DNA of 64,000 nt, taken from contig OX485805.1 in NCBI GenBank assembly GCA_950295325.1, forward strand, positions 26,831,501-26,895,500, written 5' to 3'. Positions within the stretch are counted from its first letter, which is position 1; each line of letters opens with the position of its first letter. Positions 60,801-64,000 of the stretch are shown piece by piece. The notes below the pieces were generated by a model that had not been told where the DNA came from, did no database searches, and worked only from the letters and a program-made list of their open reading frames with translations. A program made the position numbers and the translations under genes. The DNA is from Polytrichum commune. Taxonomy: Eukaryota > Streptophyta > Polytrichopsida > Polytrichales > Polytrichaceae.

Positions 60801-61587
60801 TCCCAATATTCACTCTGAACCTTACCTCTTGAGTGGACTTTGAGTCAGCTACCCAGTAAAGCAGATCAATGAAACCCTTAACATCATCAACATGATTTAG
60901 TTGTTCAAAACTGCTCCAGCCTAGATGAGAAACATGGTTCACACTTCTAAATCACCAATTCATGAAGCAGCCTCAATCTTCGACAGTACATGGCCCCCTG
61001 CACTCACAAATCCTCAACCTATAATGGCCACTTTGTTGTAAGGTTATGAGCTCTAGCAATTGTCAGCATGACTTGCTTCAACTTGAATTGCAAAGAGCTT
61101 CATCTCTTGAAAGTCTTCTTCTTTCCTGCAACAACCCTTCTCTTAACTGAACGTCGAGTTCATGAATTGCACTTTGTGTGTTACCCCCTGCAGGGCAATC
61201 CCAAAACATGACGTCCTCCTCAACAACACTTAATATCTATCAATCGCTTTATATTCAGGGCATTGAACATTCGCCATAAAGAAATACATAGGAACAAATA
61301 TAATTCTCTTCTGTTCAAGACTCGGTCCATAAACAAGGATTCAAGTAAAATTGGATTTCTGGAAGTCCAAATCCATTCATGTCCCACTGCATGCACATGC
61401 TGCAAGGATGTCTCGATGCGCTCCTTGTTTGGTATCTCCACACTCCTGATTCCTGCACATTGGATGACAAGGCTCTTAAAAACTAAACCCCACTGCTTGA
61501 CAAAGCCCATTACATTCCAAATGAAGCTGAGTCAAAGAAAGTGCACCTCAAAGTAACAACGATGAATTTGGTGCACCTCAATGTAAT
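57852..61587 (+). repeat. Segmental duplication, derived copy of the SKA1 locus
   Basis: Collinear with 32954-35845 over introns, exons 4-9 and downstream DNA, with roughly 5 percent differences by eye near the exons. A block at about 60380-61440 has no counterpart in the source and is either a later insertion or lost from the source. The left breakpoint is within SKA1 intron 3. Confidence 0.9.
58086..59541 (+). pseudogene. Partial SKA1 copy, exons 4-9
   Basis: Exons equivalent to SKA1 4-9 lie at 58086-58152, 58340-58407, 58678-58783, 58979-59008, 59210-59323 and 59482-59541. Exon lengths up to exon 8 and all splice sites match, including the GC donor of intron 6. The frame is open but exons 1-3 and the promoter are absent. 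About 12 residues differ from SKA1 against about 7 silent changes, and the C-terminus is five residues shorter because TCC became TAA. That pattern suggests little or no selection. It could still be transcribed from upstream as an LRR-SKA1 chimera. Confidence 0.85.
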
Positions 61588-61817
61588 AACTTGACTTCTT
61601 TGATAGATGCTTCCCAAATGTAAGCAGTGAAGATTGGGAAACACATGAAATGTGAAATATAACGATAAAAATCACAACCTAATCCTTTTGGCAAAGGACT
61701 TGAAAGTCAAGTGACATCATAATTATTTGTTCCAAAAGACCTAGATTGTTACATAAGCCAGGCAAATTTTGTCAATATGTCCATGTCAATCACTTGATCA
61801 GTGGATTTTGTGTGTGC
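61588..61817 (+). repeat. Third copy of the LRR-SKA1 junction
   Basis: It starts AACTTGACTTCTTTGA (LRR end) and passes directly into ATGCTTCCCAAATG of SKA1 intron 3, the same fusion as at 57835-57860. It continues about 210 bp and stops before exon 4. Because it shares the junction, it derives from the rearranged copy, not from the original SKA1 locus. Confidence 0.85.
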
Positions 61818-62540
61818 GCCACTACTATCCTATCAAATATATTAAAATAGCATCATGAATCTTGTTTAAATGATTAATCTCCTCCAAGACACATAACCTA
61901 ACATATGACTTGTTCACATGCACAACATTACATGTCATGTGAACAAGCCATGTCAGTGGTCTTGTGTAGTGATGTCACTTGTTGACATACACATTACTAC
62001 ATGAATCTTGTTGACATGATTTGTACCTTCTAGTCAGTAAGATGGTTGTTGTTCCGTAATTTATTTGGAGTGATCAAGGATGTCTACATGCCTTTCTATG
62101 GGCACATATGCTTTTTTAGAAGGATTACAATGTACAACTCAAATAGTTTCTTATGAAATTCCTACAGGTCTTATTCTTAATATTCTACTAATTCATATAG
62201 GGTCTTGTAATTTTAGTGAGCTTGTAATAGCACAAAAAGCAAATATGGTTTGGCATTCCTAAAAACTAAAACACATGCCTTCCTCATGTGTCAATAAAAA
62301 TAAATACATAAATTAGCATTCCTCTTTTTCATTTTATATGGCAATAACAGGAAAGTCCCATTGACCCTAAGCACTTGGGGAATCGAATATGGTAGAACTA
62401 CTAGGGGGAGTGGGGCTCGGGGGCACCAATCAACTCCTAATTTTTTGGGTGTGTTTGTGTGAATAAGTTACACAATGAGATTGGGCTCTTGGTAGCTACC
62501 TTTTGGCTCCACTTTTACTTCTTTGTAAATTTCTCTTCTT
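61818..62540. other. Intergenic DNA, no gene seen
   Basis: Nothing recognisable; ACATG-rich short words repeat locally near 61900-62000. Confidence 0.4.
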
Positions 62541-64000
62541 ATCAAATAAGACGGCATTGCTTGTAAGTCTTCTTTCTTATTCATGAATCCACTTTAGGGT
62601 ACGAGTTGCGTAGTTTACCCACAAGATGTAACTCATTTTAGGGATCCTATGTAACATGAATGGGTCATCCAATGTGTTCGAAAATTGAGGATTCGTTGTT
62701 GATTCTTAGGCCCCAAAATTTGAATAATATTGGTGACGGTGGGTTTTCTAATGATAATTGTCACTCGTTGGAACCACGTTGATAAATATTTGAGCTTTTG
62801 TGGAGGTAGGTAGGTAGGTAGGTAGTACTTGTAAGCCTTTTTTCTTATTCATGAATCCACTTTGGGGTATGAGTTGCGTAGTTTACCCGCAAGGTGTACC
62901 TCATTTGGGGGATCCTATGTAACACGAATGAGTCACCCAATGTGTTCAAACGTTGAAGATTTGTTGTTGATTCTTACCCCATTTAAAGTGGCTAATTTTG
63001 ATGATGGTGGGTTTTGTAATGAGAATTGTCACCTGTTGAAACCAAGTTGATGATTATTTGAGCTTTTGTATAGCTAGGTAGTCCTTGTAAGTCTTTTGTG
63101 CTCTATCCTGAATCCACTTTGGGGTACGAGTTGCGTAGTTTACCCGCAAGGTGTACCTCATTTTGGGGATCCTATGTAACATGAATGGGTCACCCAATGT
63201 GTTCGAACGTTGAAGATTTGTTGTTGATTCTTACCCCACTTAAAGTGACTAATTTTGGTGATGGTGGGTTTTGTAATTATAATTGTCACCCGTTGAAACC
63301 AAGTTGATGATTATTTCAACTTTTGAATAGCTAGGTAGTCCTTGTAAGTCTTTTGTGCTCTATCCTGAATCCACTTTGGGGTACGAGTTGCGTAGTTTAC
63401 CCGCAAGGTGTACCTCATTTTGGGGATCCTAAGTAACATGAATGGGTCACCCAAAGTGTTCGAACGTTGAAGATTCGTTGTTGATTCTTACCCCATTTAA
63501 AGTGGCTAATTCTAGTGATGGTGGGTTTTGTAATGAGAATTGTCACCTGTTGAAACCAAGTTGATGATTATTTCAACTTTTGTATAGGTAGGTAGTCCTT
63601 GTAAGTCTTTTGTGCTCTATCCTGAATCCACTTTGGGGTACGAGTTGCATAGTTTACCGGCAAGGCGTATCTCATTTTGGGGATCCTATGTAACATGAAT
63701 GGGTCACCCAATGTGTTCGAACGTTGAAGATTCGTTGTTGATTCTTACCCCACTTAAAGTGACTAATTATGGTGATGGTGGGTTTTGTAATTCACCCGTT
63801 GAAACCAAGTTGATGATTATTTCAACTTTTGTATAGCTAGGTAGTCCTTGTAAGTCTTTTGTGCTCTATCCAGAATCCAATTGGGGGTACGTGTTGCACA
63901 ATTTACCGGCAAGGTGTAATTCATTTTGGTGATCCTATGTAACATGAATGGGTTATCCAATGTGTTCGAACGTTGAGGATTCGTTGTTGATTCTTAGGCC
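62541..64000 (+). repeat. Satellite array 2 (about 257-bp units), continues past the window
   Basis: The GTTGCGTAG-like word recurs at 62605, 62873, 63130, 63387, 63644 and 63893 (spacing 268, 257, 257, 257, 249). It is the same family as 36608-38085 but with an added segment (CACCTGTTGAAACCAAGTTG) that lengthens the unit. A GTAG microsatellite lies at 62804-62827. The array is cut by the window end. Confidence 0.95.

Overview
The window is plant nuclear DNA, most likely from a moss. It has intron-rich plant genes with plant-style splice sites, a plant nuclear tRNA-Ala, telo-box motifs near gene starts, and a very repeat-rich background. The moss assignment rests on the protein kinase - NB-ARC - LRR gene (about 42.3-48.2 kb), an architecture best known from moss resistance-gene repertoires, and is an inference.

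Layout. 1-6.4 kb: no gene; MITE-like foldbacks, dispersed repeats and a 5S-rRNA-derived fragment. 6.4-11.7 kb (+): a U-box/ARM E3 ubiquitin ligase with a long leader. 12.86-13.05 kb (-): the cysteine-rich last exon of a GASA/snakin peptide gene, convergent with the ligase. 13-17.4 kb: no gene, two minisatellites. 17.4-22.0 kb (-): a six-exon p31comet-like gene with a tandem array in intron 1. 22-24.5 kb: repeats. 24.5-28.0 kb (-): an eight-exon IMP4 gene. 28.6 kb (-): tRNA-Ala(CGC). 30.8-34.7 kb (+): a nine-exon SKA1 gene. 36.6-38.1 kb: a 235-bp satellite. 38-42 kb: no gene. 42.3-48.15 kb (+): the kinase-NLR. 48.15-57.85 kb: the same LRR array continues as relics, cut by three insertions, the first of which looks like a solo LTR with a 5-bp target duplication. 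57.85-61.6 kb: a partial duplicate of the SKA1 locus fused to the last LRR relic. 61.6-61.8 kb: a third copy carrying the same junction. 62.5-64 kb: a second array of the satellite, running off the end.

Function. The conserved genes are housekeeping: SKA1 (kinetochore-microtubule coupling), p31comet (checkpoint silencing through Mad2), IMP4 (18S pre-rRNA processing), a PUB-ARM ligase (often in immunity or hormone signalling) and a GASA peptide. Nothing shows that they form one pathway; two being mitotic may be chance. The most unusual part is 42-62 kb, where an immune-receptor gene with a freshly duplicated N-terminal domain and an expanded LRR array has been broken by insertions and joined to a segmental copy of a kinetochore gene.

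Exon coordinates were assembled by hand from reading frame, GT/GC-AG sites and family similarity. No transcript or database evidence was available.
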